A stretch of DNA of 64,000 nucleotides, taken from positions 1,264,222-1,328,221 of the forward strand of contig VUYV01000179.1 of NCBI GenBank assembly GCA_008711295.1. The letters are read 5' to 3'. How positions within the stretch are numbered: position 1 is the stretch's first letter; every line of letters begins with the position of its first letter. The notes beneath the pieces were generated by a model. The model searched no databases, had not been told where the DNA came from, and worked only from the letters and a program-made list of their open reading frames with translations. Both the position numbers and the translations under genes were made by a program. Shown here in pieces: positions 49,195 to 62,556 of this stretch. This DNA is from Anarhynchus alexandrinus (taxonomy: Eukaryota > Chordata > Aves > Charadriiformes > Charadriidae).

Positions 49195-49300
49195 TCTTAC
49201 AGTATAAACTCTTTAAGGCAAGGATGGTCTTTTGGTGAAGCACAATGGGACCTTGATCCCGGTAAAGTTCATAGGTGTTTTAATAATACAGATAGCACAG
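49195..49300 (+). repeat. L2/MIR-type 3' tail remnant
   Basis: ACTCTTTAAGGCAAGGATGG, GAAGCACAATGGGACCTTGA and GTGTTTTAATAATACAGATA follow the amniote repeat tail 'AGCTCTTTGGGGCAGGGACTGTCTTT...TAGCACAATGGGGTCCTG...GGTGCTACCATAATACAAATA'. The order and spacing are good; the family name is uncertain. Confidence 0.55.
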
Positions 49301-52300
49301 AATCACTTCAGTTCCCACAAATGAGTGTCGTGCGTATAATGTATTGATGTTTTCCCTCTTAGTGAGTTCCCCTTTTCTTTTCTCCTTTTTCTCTGATCTT
49401 TTTGATGGATAAAGAAGATATAAGTTTATGAGGTCAGAAGCCTAACAAAAAAAGAGCAATTTAACTGTGCAACAGTAAAAAGAAATCTGAGCAAAATATC
49501 AATCTGCAAAGGAAAAAAAATCAAAAGATAAATAAGAAGCTGAAGAAAGACCAAATTTGAAAGAAAACTCCACTCTAAAGGAGGTGGAAGATGAAAGGCA
49601 AGTGATCTTTAATATTAAAAAGAACTAACCAAACAGAAGTCCAACATGATTTTGTTCTAAAGAAGTAAAGGGGAGAAACAATTAAATAGACTTAATAAGA
49701 AAGATGGAGAGAGAGATGGAGGGAATTATAAGTCAACAGAAAACAATGATAGGAAAGAGAAAAGTAGGGCAAGTAGGAATTAACAGAAAAGGAAGAGCCG
49801 TTGAAGGCTAAGAAGCCCACACAGCAGAATATTATTTTAAAGAGACAGGTGTCTACTTCCTCGAAGCTTGATGAAAAACTTGGTATGAAAGTCTCAGCTG
49901 TTTTCTTACACATTTGCTCTGCAATTTTAACTGACAGCCCTCTTTCCTGGCAAAGTTTTGTCCCTACTCACCCCCCTATAGTCTTCTCTTATTTATAGGG
50001 CAAGAATTTGGGGTAAGTGAATGTCCATCACCACTGCCTTGTGTCCATCAAGTGTCTGCTGATACCCACCTGCCTCCTACAGCACAATAAAGGTGTCAGG
50101 ATGAGCTGTAGAAACTGTAAACTCTGACAAACTTTCACTTTATTAAGCTTCTCTTTTCATCTCAATGTCAGAAGTAAAGCAGGCAAACCCTGGCTCTGCA
50201 ATATTTGTGGAAAGTGTGTTTAAAAAACTTTTAATGGTCACACTTGAAAACGGTGATCGAGTAACTTGCTACTGCAAGGTGAGGATGAACTTTTTGATGT
50301 TAAGTTTTTCCCTAGCTAAGAAGTGATCATTCCAGTTGTACTTTCTATTACACTGTCAAACCTTATATTTTGGAATCTGAAGAAAGAACACAATTTTTGT
50401 TATAATGCCAGGGAAGGCTCGTGTGTGCTAGCATTCATTACTGAACTGATGAAACCAGGCTCTTGGTCCATTTCTTACAAAAGGAAATCTAGACAGCAAC
50501 ATCTGTGCAGAAAACCCATTTTCACAGCGGAGTTCATTTTCATGGTGACCCTACGTGTGAGCAGGTGCTTGGAAATACGCTAAAATCCATTTAAAAATGC
50601 CATCTTGAAACATCAGTTGAAGGAAAGACGGGCATACGCTACTAAAATTATAGGCCAGAGGTAGTGTGGTAATTTTACTTCTTTGAATTTGAAATGAGGA
50701 ATCATACTCACTGACCCTCCAAACTAAACCTGTGTATGGCAGAATGCATATAAACCTAGCTGCAAAAGAAATGTATTGCAGACACTCTCCCCTAAACGCA
50801 CACACAAATATAGGACTTTTGTATACATGTAATTCAAAACAATTTTCAAGGTAATTTTCTATCTTTTCTATCATTCTCAGTACAAGTAAATGTCCCAGCA
50901 GTGGGTAAATCATAATCCTTATCTTTTTATGGCAAAAAAATGTTCCCATTTTCTTTTGTAAAATGTTTGCTAAAGACCTTGATTTATTCTTATATAGACA
51001 CGGAAAGTGAAGATCTGTCTGTAACCTGTGAAGCGCAAAAAATGAATGTTAAAGAATGCATGATGGGTCCCAGTTAGCATAAAATATTAATAATGCAAGT
51101 GAAGCTGTGTGGATATTGCAAGCCTGCTGCCATCAAATTAGAGCACATTGTCTCCTAGCAAAGTTATAATACAAATGTTTCTTCTGCATATTCCCAAACT
51201 TTGTGCTTCCCCACCCCCAAAATGCTTGTGAAAATTTAGCATCTTTTGTTGGTTTTGGGTTGTTTTGTTTTTTTTTTTTCAAAGAGAGTAAAACTCTTTG
51301 TCATTAAGTACCAGCTAGAAGAGTATGCTGGAAGTCAGCCCTCCTGGGAATTCAAAATACAGCCCTCAGAGAGCTTCTTTTTTTTCTGGTATAACCTAAG
51401 TGAATGAAAATAAGTCTTGAAATGCAGAAGAAAAACAGGGTGCTTTTTAGAATTGGGGTCTTTCTAAGCATCCTACTTACTGAAAGCAAAATCACTGGAC
51501 ATGCTAGCGTATAGGTTACTGGCCAATCTGTCGCAGGACCTTAGTCCTGCAGGATGCTCCAAATTGCAGAAACGAGTTTGGAACTTGGACTGATGTCTTG
51601 TCAGGTTCAAAACCATCTCAGGTTTCACTTGACTCACACAAGTCCTTCTCTCATGGTTATTTATTAGCATATTATAACATTTTTACATCTTTAGACACAT
51701 TCCCTTGGAAGGGAGATTTAAGGTCCACACTATTCAAGTACCTCTTGATGGATAGCTAAAACACATTCAGTGAGTAAACAAAAGATAGTCAGTCTTTCAA
51801 CATTGTTCCTACATCCTTCACTGCCACTGATTAAAAGAAAAGGTACTCAGAATGGCCTGGTCTCATCACATTGACCTGTTTGTCCCTAAAATATGGGATG
51901 AGGTTGGGAACACAGACCATTCCAAAATCTGAGCTGTTACCAGAAGAAACCTACTTCTTTCCTTTGTCTGAATAGGAGGGTACAGGTCAGAAGATTTTTT
52001 TTAAATTAAAAGTTAGGTAGAATCTGTGGCCATTCTTCCCAGGCCAAAGACCTGAATGCTCTGAACTAACCCTAGGGTATGGGACCATCTATAAGAAGTG
52101 TTTGTGAAAAGAGAAGAATCTAAGCACTTGAAATCAAAGCTTGCACTTTGAGCACTGACAACAATTGGTGGTTACAAGTCATGATCCAGCCTCAAAGATA
52201 CAGCGAACTTGGCTTATAAATAATCAATTAAAACTAGATTTGTTTTCCTAGCCCTGCAGATGCAATTGGGTTACATTTGCAAGCTTTCTTTCTCATCACA

Positions 52301-54515
52301 GTATTTTCTCTTTTCCTCAATGTCACACTTAATGTGACTTGATTTAGCCGGTTGGTATCCTACTACCAAAAGTGTCAACACCTCAAGAGTGTGATCCTGG
52401 ATGGGGCACTGTGGGACCCAGGATGAGAAAAGCTTTATCAATGTAAAATCACAATTACTGTAGTCAAAGGTTCATGCACATCTGTCAGTTCAAATTGTGC
52501 ATCAGAATTTTTTTCAGAAGGTCACTTCCCTTTCATCACCTCACATGAGCATTTCACACAAGACTGCTGCCTTCGTCTTCACAAGGTACGGCAGGGACTG
52601 TTTCAGGTCTTGCCAGATGGCCGTGACTACAGAACTGGGAATACTTAGATGATAGTTTCTCCTTTAATTCTGTCTTTATATCAGCTTTTTCAACCATCAC
52701 AGTCAGTGAATGACTTTATCGCTCTCTGATAGCAGTATTCAATTACTTTGGAACAACTGAAACTCTGGCTTCGCTACAAAGTCTGAGTGTATGTAATAAT
52801 AAATCACAAGCATATTTTTGTTTGCATCTTCTGTCTAAGGACTGCAAAGAATTTCACAAGAAATCTTGTGCTTGAAGCAACGCTCATGAAAGTGTTAACT
52901 TGAAAAAGGCAATCTTAAAAAAGGAACTGCTGGGAATTTGCCTGTGATGAATATAGGGCAAGATCAGCCATTGAGATTTTACAGTATTTCTCACATGGTC
53001 TATTAAATGTGGTTGTCATGTCCCATATGACATATCTCATTTCGAACGTAGATTTTGTCAGTGATAGTTAGGGATTTTCACATAAGTGAAGACAGTCTCA
53101 GCACCTGGCACTGACTGTGCCTTCTAGGAGAGCATTCGGCATTTTGATTGAAGATCCTACACGAACCACACTCTACTGTTCTCTGTGAAGGATTTTGTTT
53201 TATGAATGAGCAAGAATGTCCTATTAACAGACTCAGATTATTAGATCTTTTTTTTTTTTTTGTAAGTAATAAAACACTCACAGATGATAGGTTAAGATGT
53301 GTGGCATGAAGATCTCAGACCCTGGACCTTGCCCAGAGTGTCCCAAACATTTTTGCACTTACAGATAAAGAAAACACCCAAAAATCTAGTGTTCAGGTTT
53401 TCGTTTCTTGTGATCAGCGACTCTTCGATTCCTATGGTGACAAGTAACAGTTCAGCTCACTTGTTATTCAGGCTGGTCTGGGAACACTTTGCAGCAAAAT
53501 GTGACTTTTCTCATTAGCATCCAAGTCATAAGAGTAATTTTTCTAATTATCATCCTGACAAGGATATTTGAACAGGTGTCTTCTCTGGGGGGACATGATG
53601 AATCTCTGTCCCTTGTAGATACAATATTCATTAGACATTCCTTTTTCACTAAGTATTGCCTTTGCCTTCTGTCATGGACCAGCAGTTTTTAATTCTTGGT
53701 TTCTTATAGCTCTTTAGCTTCTAAGAGTATGTTGACATCACACATTGTAGTGGAGTACGTCTCCCTGATCTATCAGAAGCTGGTCTATCTAGTCAACAGG
53801 ACATGGCCAAATAAAAATTCAGCTGAAAAGTAGGACTTCCTATAGCTATTGCAACACTGCACTAATTTTTTATATTGTTGGGAAGACCTAAGATGATATT
53901 TCAGTCAGTGCTGCATTGTTTTGTACAAGATGAACCAGGCAATTGCTTCTTTGCTAACTCTGCTTTCAGCTCAGATGTTGTTTGTGCACCACACATAAAA
54001 AGTGTCTTTCCTCTTCCTAGAAGGTGTAAAAATAATGATCGGTCTTGGTAGTCTACTAGGAGTGTGAATTTTCGAGGACATAAGCTGCTCCAGAAGATGA
54101 ATCTAGGTGATGAAGTTCCTAACATGGAGGTTTTTGCAAGTGCCCACAGTCAAATGGCCTGAGCCGTGGTTTTGGGGAATGCTTCTTGCGTACTTTGGGC
54201 TATTCTAGCCATTTATCTTAAGTGCGGCTCAGGGGACCAAAGATCAGAGCCTGAGTTCCCATATGTACTGACCATGGTAGGGGTAGGTCAATCTTTCAAT
54301 CTGTGTGTGAGACTGAGTTACAAATGGTGAAACCCATCCAAAGCAGTTTGAACGATAGCGGGGGTAGAAAGTAATCTGAAGTACCTGATCTGAATGCCAA
54401 ATCCTGCTTTGTTCTAAGATATTGTTCCCCTGAAAGAGCAGTTTTCTAACATTATTCAGAAATTAAATGTACTTTTAAGTTCATAAATACTTTTAAAATA
54501 CTAAGAATCTGAATA
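49301..54515. other. Unique non-coding sequence
   Basis: About 5.2 kb without a recognised gene, RNA or named repeat. An A/G-rich zone spans about 49440-49800. A 132-codon minus-strand frame at 50551-50949 has no domain features. T runs occur at about 51270-51280 and 53249-53261. Confidence 0.45.
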
Positions 54516-54520
54516 GACAG
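54516..54520. repeat. Target-site duplication, left copy (GACAG)
   Basis: GACAG directly precedes the LTR start TGTATTG and recurs directly after its CA end. Confidence 0.88.
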
Positions 54521-54692
54521 TGTATTGAGTTTGTATGGCAAAGTTTTGGTAGTGGTGAGGTTACAGGGGTGGTTTCGGTGAGAAACTGCTAGAAGCTTCC
54601 TCCATGTCTGATAGAGCCAATGCCAGTGACTCCAAGATAGACCCACTGCTGGCCAAGGCCAAGCCCATCAATGATGGTTGTAGCGCCTCTGG

Positions 54693-54702
54693 GATAATAT
54701 AG
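54693..54702 (+). promoter_or_regulatory. LTR TATA-like element
   Basis: GATAATATAG lies upstream of the LTR tandem units, where bird copies of this LTR have a TATA-type motif (recalled as AACATATTTAAG). It is a weak match and may be mutated. Confidence 0.35.
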
Positions 54703-54839
54703 GTAAGAAGGGGGGGGAAAAAAATAGTGTGGCAGCAATCAGGAGAGAGGATTGAAAATATGTGAGAGAAACAACTCTGCAGACACCAAGGTCAGTGAAG
54801 AAGGAGGGGGCAGAGGTGCTCCAGGCACCTGAGCAGAGA

Positions 54840-55160
54840 TGCCCCTGCAGCTCGTTGTGAAGACCATGGTGAGGCAGGCTGTCCCCATGGAGCCCACGGA
54901 GGTTAATGGTGGAAGAGATATTCACCTGCAGCCCACGGAGGACTCCATGCCACAGCAGGTGGATGCCCAAAGGAGACTGACCCTGTGGGAAGCCCATGCT
55001 GCAGCAGGCTTCTGGCAGGACCTGTAGACCCGTGGAGAGAGGAGCCCAAGCTAGAGCAGTATGTTCCTGAAGAACTGAATCCTGTGGGAAGGGCTCACAT
55101 TGGAGAAGTTCATGGAGAACTATCTCACATAGGAGGGACTCAGTGCTGGAGCAGGGGAAG
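54840..55160 (+). repeat. Degenerate GC-rich tandem units inside the LTR
   Basis: Units of roughly 35-55 bp share the cores CTGTGGGAAG or CCGTGGAG and GCTGGAGCAG. They are imperfect and phase-shifted. They raise local GC and, being poor in stop codons, produce open frames on both strands. Confidence 0.7.
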
Positions 55161-55374
55161 AGTGTGAGGAGTCCTCCCCCTGAGGAGGAAGGAGAGGTAG
55201 AGACAACGTGTGATGAACTCACCACAACACCCATTCCCTGTCCCCTTGTGTGGCTTCGGGGGAGGAGTTAGAAAATTTGGGAGTGAAGCTGAGCTTGGGA
55301 AGAAGGGAGGGGTCGGGGTAAGCTGTTTTAAGATTTGGTTTTATTTCTCATTACCTTACTCTGATTTGATTGGA

Positions 55375-55380
55375 AATAAA
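55375..55380 (+). terminator. LTR polyadenylation signal AATAAA
   Basis: AATAAA within GGAAATAAATTAAATTAA, about 185 bp before the LTR end, in sense orientation. Confidence 0.55.
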
Positions 55381-55564
55381 TTAAATTAATTTTCCCAAGT
55401 CGAATCTGTTTTGCCTGCGACATAATTGGTGAGTGATCTCTCCCTGTCCTTATCTCGACCCATGAGCCTTGTGCTATATATTCTCTCCCCTGTCCAGCTG
55501 AGGAAGGGAGTGATAGAGCAGCTTTGGTGTACACCTGGCATCCAACCAAGGTCAACCCATCACA

Positions 55565-55569
55565 GACAG
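55565..55569. repeat. Target-site duplication, right copy (GACAG)
   Basis: GACAG directly follows ...ATCACA at 55564 and is identical to 54516-54520. Confidence 0.88.
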
Positions 55570-56099
55570 ACAAAATATTGGAGTACGATGCCAAAGCTGT
55601 AAAAGAGATGTCCAAAGCACATTAGAGACCAAGGCAGGAAGGAAGCCTGGGTTGCTTTTCTTCTTCTTCGTTACCTGTTTTCATGGGTAGTAAGAAAGTT
55701 CAGGCTATAAATTCGCTTATGTCTCTTCCCCTTTCCCTGCTGTCTCAGAAAAGTATGTGCTCCTTGACTGACTTGTGTGTGCATGTCCATTTAATACCAA
55801 GCTTCCTTTTTTTTAAATTTCCTTTTAAAAAATCTGTGGTTTTGCCTTTGAAGATGAAAAACCACTGCCCCTGTGGAAGCAGCCTCTTGCAGAGGCCAGT
55901 GTCACCAAGGAGGAAGAAGTTACACCTCAAGCACATGTTTTATGATTGACAAAAAAAAAAAAAGCTGAACTTGCTAAGCCATGTGGGAGAAACAGACTTT
56001 AATAAGGGCATAGATTCAAGTCTCCCAATTCCCTGCCTGAATTTCTTTCAATGTCAGCAAAGCACATTTCTGTTGAACTTTTTCAGTTGCGTTGAGTTC

Positions 56100-56121
56100 A
56101 GTGCAAGACTAGTCTTGCACT
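56100..56121. repeat. Perfect 22-bp palindrome without loop
   Basis: AGTGCAAGACT is followed at once by its exact reverse complement, centred on ACTAGT. It breaks at the next base on both sides (C versus A). Confidence 0.9.
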
Positions 56122-56368
56122 AATCTTTGAAATTGGGAATGACCTTAGCATTTACTGCTACCTGAACTCGGACACAAATATGGGAATCATTTGAACGCCA
56201 TACAATTACCTCCACTCTCCTGTGTGTGAGCATACACGTAAATAAATAAACAAGGCCTTACTTTTTGTCCTGTTAATGAGTCTGTGGAAGCTTTTTTCAG
56301 GGCTGGGCTGACAAATTGAGTGTTTACTTTCCTATAGAGGCGATCAAAGTTTGCCTGTTTTTAAATAT

Positions 56369-56379
56369 CCCCCCCCCCC
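56369..56379. repeat. C11 homopolymer
   Basis: Eleven C in a row between TAAATAT and TCATTTTCAG. Confidence 0.9.
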
Positions 56380-59300
56380 TCATTTTCAGCTTCCTTTCCC
56401 TTACTTCACAATGTCTCCAAGTAAACAACATATGTTTTCTGCAAGAATGTCTTCTGCATTCGATTATGTGTATGATGCATATCGAAGCAGGAGAATGTAA
56501 AATATATGAAGAGTGAACAAAGAATTCAGTAAGGCTTTCCATGGTCTTGAACAAATGAACCAGCTGGTTACTCTATATCATAAGCATGCTTCAACCTTCT
56601 GTTAGCCAACAAACCAGTTCTGGAAAGTGGGGAATCTATTAATCCAGAAAAACCTCAATAAAAAAATTATGACCCTTATCCTGACCCTTTCAGCTTTCAG
56701 ATCTAGCACTACTAGGCCTGCTTCAGGGCTCTGCAAAAATTTTAGGGTCTGTCTGCACAGATCACAGTACCAACCCAACACCTTTCCTTCTTAGGTATTC
56801 CTCGTGCCAGTATGCCACTCAGTAGTGCCAAAAATGGCACAAATATATCTGGTAAATCCAATAACCTGAGAATCAGTCTCAAATTCCACTGGGTATATAA
56901 GAATATGCTTAATTTCTACTTGTGCCACAAAGTATTTAATCATACGCTTAACCTGGAGTCCCATCAAAGGCAATTATTGTTAACTGTGTGCTTGGATACT
57001 CAACTGAAGACTCATGACTTTCAGAAAAGAAACTTAAGTTTTCATTTAAGGTAGTTTTTGCTTTTTTGGGTAAGAAATGATTTGTGATGTGCAATTTAAT
57101 GTTGACTCTTATAAATTAATTAACTATAAGTGAATAAAGATTTATGTTGTAAAGGGAGCATTTATTGAATCAGCAGCTCCAGCCCCTTCTTTTTAAAGCA
57201 TTTGTTTGAGTGGTTGTAAGTGTACAGTAGGATACTTACCCTATTTCCCTCTTTTGAAGTATCTGAACTGTTCTTTCTTAAAACTCTTGAGCAAAATTTC
57301 CTTTCAATAAGAGTAATAATTACTGCTCCATAAGTCTAAAAGAGAATGGCAAAGTACTCGCATTGAGGGGTCAAATGTTAATTTCTTAAAACACCAACAA
57401 CATAGCATCCTGGTTCACTCAGGGATGAATAATGAATATTGTTGGAAATAAAGTGAATTTTAAAATATTTAATAAAGATAGAGAAATTTCAGGGGTGCGG
57501 AGGTACAGTACAGAAATTACAGTAGCCTCTGCTTGTTCCCTTAAGACTTGATTGTGACAACAATAGATTTACCCTTGCACAAAAATGATGCAGGTCCCAG
57601 TTTGGCGATACTTTTCAATACCTCTTAACTTTAAGCTTAGTCTTCTTTTTTTTTTTTTTCTTATCAGTGAGGGAGAATAATCACATATTAAAGCCTAACT
57701 ATGAAATCTTGGCCATATAGAGTGTCTTGCTATGAGCTGTGAGGAGACCATTTCATATTTCTGCATGCAGCTTGTCTACAGTTTTGATGTTGAGTAGTCC
57801 TTGTTCAACATTTTCAGGAACACTCAAATATCAACAAATCCTGGGTACAAATCTATTTAATGGATACAGAAAGATTCAACTTTCTCACTTACAAACTGGT
57901 TAGACAAAGCAGTCCATGTGAACTTGTTCTGAAATATGTTAAATGTATTTTAAGATCTTCATGAAAAACTGCAATCATTTATTAGATATCAACCAAAGCA
58001 ACTACTGAATCATTTGTGGGCAGCAAACTATAAGTAAAATGATGGAATGAGTGACTGTAGAAGTTAAATGTCTATATGGGATTATATTCAATGTAATAAT
58101 GTTGCTTAATAAGTCTTTTGTCTTTTTATAATCTGTTATAACAAAATAACCTGTTGATTAAAATACAGTTCAATTCAAAAAGAAAAAAAAATATTGCTAC
58201 GGTTGTTTCTTAGTGTGAAAAAAAGAACAATCATCTCTGATGGTCCAAAGAGGACTAAAAAAAAATTGAGTGCTAAGAAGGAGTCACAAGCTAGATTCAT
58301 CCTTGGCTGCACATTGAGGTCAATGACTTTCCAAGGAAAGTTTATTACATGGACTCGTGTGTGCTTGATCCTACTCCTATATCTAATTCATTATTTATTT
58401 GTCTTATCATAGTACCATGATGCTGCAGTGCCAGAGCAGGATTCACCTGTGTTAGGAGTGTGGAAACACACACTGAAAAGGCAGATCTTCCCTAAAATCT
58501 TAAATGTAAAAAGAGACCAAAGAAAAATGAGTACAATTACCCTGGGACCTAGAGGAAAAGAAAGGGATAATTCTCTTCAGTATGACAGGACACAGTCTCG
58601 TCTGAATTTTCAGAGGAAAGAAACACATCTAGGAATATATTTATGCATCACAGCTACATTTACTCTGACAACATCCTGTCTTCCTGTCTGTCTTAAGGAC
58701 AGGAAAACAGGATATAGGATTCCTATATCTATTTACCACCTGCTCGTGGAGCATAGGTCATGAGCTTAAACTAGGTGCTGGGCATGTCTAAACATAACTA
58801 ACACGGCTAAAACTAGAGAAGTTGAATCCCAAGTGATGGGAATTTGTATGAGAATTTTGCCTTGAAGTCAAGTAAGAAAGGCTGGGGATTTTTTTTGTTT
58901 TTATTTTAAGGTATGTTAAGATAACTACTCCCCACCCCCAACCAAGATTCCTTGCCTGAAGGACGATAGAAGCAGAAAATGCTGTCTGAATTCATGGATG
59001 AGCACAAGAATGGCTATAGAGAATGAAGATAGCCCAGAGGGATCACAGGAAAGGATTATAAGCTCTGTTCTAACCTTGCTGAGCTTGAACTGGTACATAA
59101 TCACACACAAGATGATGTTAGTTTGCCTGGAGGGAGATTATGGAGTAAAGAGATCAATCTCTGAGCTTCCTGCTTAGAAATGATGAACATTTGTTTGAGA
59201 TTTACCTACGAGTGAGTAGCAGATCAAGATTAAGAAGGACCAAGGAAAACATCCATATGAAATCCAGGAAATATTTAGCAGATGGGAGGAGGAGACAGGG

Positions 59301-62300
59301 TGGAAAATAGAGGCAGAACTTACTGTGTAATTCTGAGCTTGCTTGGTGACACCATGGCTGCAGCTAAACTTACTCTGGTGTAAGTTATTGTTGTCTTTGT
59401 AGATGGGCTCAGAAGTGCTGTAATGCAAATTCCAGCAGACAGGTTTTGGGAGGTCTTCCTGGGAATTCAGGTGGTTTCCAAAGGTTTTGAATGGTTATTC
59501 TCCTCCTTGCTCATTTGAAGTAGGAGAAGATACTCTGATTCAGAACTAATTAATCTGTGGAGGAAAGTTTTTGCTTTCATTCTTAGAGGTTGTGTCTCTA
59601 CTGCTAAATTAAATGGGAAAAAGGAACTTTCTGCAGACCTGAGGTGTCTTCATGAGATGCAGTATGAGATCATGTAAGTGTGTTTTACACTGCAAAGCCT
59701 GCTGGCGTGGCTTTGGAGAACAGTACAAGGTGGAAAAACAAAGTTCACACCACGGTCTCAACATAACCTCCTCAGAGCAGTCCTGTTTCCCAGACTACGC
59801 CTGGGCACTGCCTGGGAGACCACTAGCTGACACAAAAACAAAACTGCACCAAAGATCATGTTAATAATTAAGCAGCTTGGGCAGTCATGGGTTAATACTT
59901 CAGCCAAATGCCCTGTTGTATTTGGTGCCCTATAGTTAGTTGAAGAAAGTGGAGTAGCAGCAGTACCTGTGCTTCTATGCAGTCTCAACAATGGGTTGAG
60001 GTCACGTTGGCTAGAGGTGGGATCCAGATATGCTTGTTCTCCTGTGCAGTATGAAGTGACACATCCTTAATTCATTGGTCCTCTTATAGCATTTTTTTTT
60101 CCTTCAGTAAACATAAGGACCAGTAAGAGCAAAATGCTCTTATCTAGAAAACTTGAAAGAGAAAAAAAAACCACCCCAGAACTAGTGTAAATCAAATTCT
60201 TCAGTGAGAGTCACATCTTTGCTCTGATCCATCTTACCCACTTAGAGACATTTAACTGAGAGGTCTATACCAAGACCTAAATGATCTTAGGTTTCCTCCT
60301 AGGTCAAAAGGAGAAAGGAAGAGAAATTGAATGTTTAGAAAGCTTCAACTCAACCTTCCAGAAGTGCCTTTTCCATCAAATATTCTGCATAATTAAGTGT
60401 ATAATCAAACTGTAATACAATATATTATATCAAAATAATTATTTTTTTTTACTTATTTCACCAGTGATTACTATTTTCCAATTACTAATCAACATCAGTT
60501 ACAAAATATTTATTGCAAAATGACTGAAAAGTTGGGATAAAAAATACCAACCCATAAGGAAAAACTTAATGGCTTTCAGAATCAGGGAATACAAATTGTT
60601 TTTGACATTCACAACCACTGCTAACCTAAAAAAAAGCAAAGGAATGAGGATTTGTATTACACAGGAGGTGTAGGATAAATGCTGGAAAACTGAGCAAATA
60701 ACTTATGCAGAGAGAGAACAAAATGTTCATTTAGCTGTGGGTCATGGGGCAGGAGTAAAAGCTTAAATAATGACAATAACAGCACAACTAATGCATTTGT
60801 AATAAAGTCTGAATCAATATTAGCAGAGATTGTTTGCAGAGGAATAGAATTCTAGTGTTGTGGAAAATATTAGAAAGAAAAAAAAATCACAACCAATACA
60901 GAAAACAAAGAGAAACACAAATGTATAAGGAGAGAAAGGAACTACTTGGTAAGGTGATGAAACTACTGTTTTACTTTTGGAGGAACCGCTACTACTATAA
61001 CCAGTTAGAAGGAGGTGATTTGCCTTCTACTGTCCAGAAGCAAAGGCATCGTCTCCACACAGCAACAAAAGAGGAATCATGCCTTGTGTCTCCTACTTCA
61101 CCATAAAGGTGAGACCCACAAAGACTTAATACAGTAATATCCCAGGTTCCACCACATCGGTTTCCAGGACTTGTGTAGTTGCAGTCTACAGCCACTTAAC
61201 GCAGCCAGGAGCTACTCAACTGCTATTAACTATGGAGTGGCTGCAGGCACTACCAGCCACAGTGGCAGAACTGCAGATAACAGCAGTAGTTACAGATACC
61301 GGTAGCAATTTCCACATCTGGGTTTAGAAAAAATGCGAACAGAAACAAAGGAAAATCTCTACTCATTCTCCACTTTCTTATCCCACCTCCTGCCCTTTTA
61401 GGCTGGGATGCTGACCGTGTCTATCTAGCACATTTAGCTAGCACATCCCTTCACCATTTCACACCAATCTGCAGAGCATTTATCTCCCCCTCTGTTTATC
61501 ACCCAAAGTCCCATCTCTCCATCACCCTAGTTTTGTCTTCCACCTGCAAAAAATAGACCCTAGCCTCATCACCAATCCTTTATGCACTCACTCCAGACAC
61601 TGTCCCAACACTCTCAGCAGGAAACACAGGTGTTGGCACCACTTGTGTCCATCCTGCCAGTAATAGAATGGACTGGGAAGCTATGGCAGTTACAGCTTGT
61701 TACTCTTGATGAGCTGAGAAGTGTTAATCACTGACTGACTGATCAGTGTGATGAGGTGTTCTCCCAACAGCACCTCCAGGGAGTTCAGGATTAGGAGCAG
61801 CTTGCTGCCTGCCTTCCTGGGAAATGTCACCTTGCAGCTCCTGTAAAAGCCTACCAATAGTATCTTTCAAACTTTTCATTGGGTTTTTATACCCACAGTT
61901 CTATGTGTAACGGTCTATAAATGCTTGATCTATAGATTTTTGTTCATGTGTACCTAGAAATAAACATCCACAAAGACATGCATGCACCCACATGCACAGC
62001 GGAGAGGTACCGGTGCACTTTAAGCCACTCTAAATCAGGTTTGCTGAATTGCTACCCTGAATCCCATCCTTTTCCACATGGTATCATTCCCTGGCTCGCA
62101 TTATCAGTCCAGAATAATGACATAGCTCAGGAAAATGGACTGGCCATAAACTAGCCTGGCTGGTTTCTAACTGCACCAGCTCCCTGAGCTAGCTCACTGC
62201 ATGATACTGCATAAAATATCAACGTTTATAACAAATCTGCTTGTGCCAGCTCAAAGATGAAGGTAGGAACATGAGGCTGGGGGTGAAGGAGAGAGATCGA

Positions 62301-62535
62301 CTGCAATAGCTCTGGTTTAGATTAGCTAAAGCACTGTGGAATTGCACTGTAAGAGTGTCGTTAGGGTTGCACGGTGACTAATGGGCGTCCTAACGCACAT
62401 GCACACTTGGGAGCGTGTGTGATAATAAATGTGGCAGAAAATCTTGGACAGAAAGAAAAAGTACTGTTAATAAAAGCTTTAGGGAACAACGGTACCTAGC
62501 CTGTCTGCAAAGTATCTAGCACACAATAGCAGTCG

Positions 62536-62556
62536 AAAAAATAAAATAAAATAAAT
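62536..62556. repeat. (AAAAT)n short tandem tract
   Basis: About four units of AAAAT/AAATA. It may be the A-rich end of an old L2/MIR-type copy just upstream. Confidence 0.7.

Larger units (their letters stand above)
54521..55564 (+). mobile_element. Solo LTR of an avian ERVL-type endogenous retrovirus (1044 bp), structurally complete
   Basis: It starts TGTATTGAGTTTGTATGGCA and ends AAGGTCAACCCATCACA. Both ends abut GACAG (54516-54520 and 55565-55569), a perfect 5-bp target duplication. Landmarks on the plus strand are: TAGAGCCAATGCCAGTGACT upstream; a TATA-like AATATA at about 54696-54701; degenerate tandem units rich in CTGTGGGAAG and CTGGAGCAG at about 54840-55160; AATAAA at 55375-55380; then GTGAGTGATCTCTCCCTGTC and GTGATAGAGCAGCTTTGGTG in the 3' part. 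This order matches an LTR type I recall as common in birds. The internal region is absent. A 188-codon minus-strand frame lies wholly inside the LTR and is a by-product of its tandem units. Confidence 0.93.

Noticed and set aside
50551..50949. 132-codon minus-strand open frame with hydrophobic stretches
   Set aside because: No consistent membrane-segment pattern, no known family and no splice signals that would make an exon of it.
58428..58763. 111-codon plus-strand open frame rich in charged residues
   Set aside because: No domain recognised, and AT-rich codon use matches the surrounding intergenic sequence.
62361..62397. Inverted heptamers CGTTAGG...CCTAACG
   Set aside because: The arms are only 7 bp with about 23 bp between them, which is common by chance.
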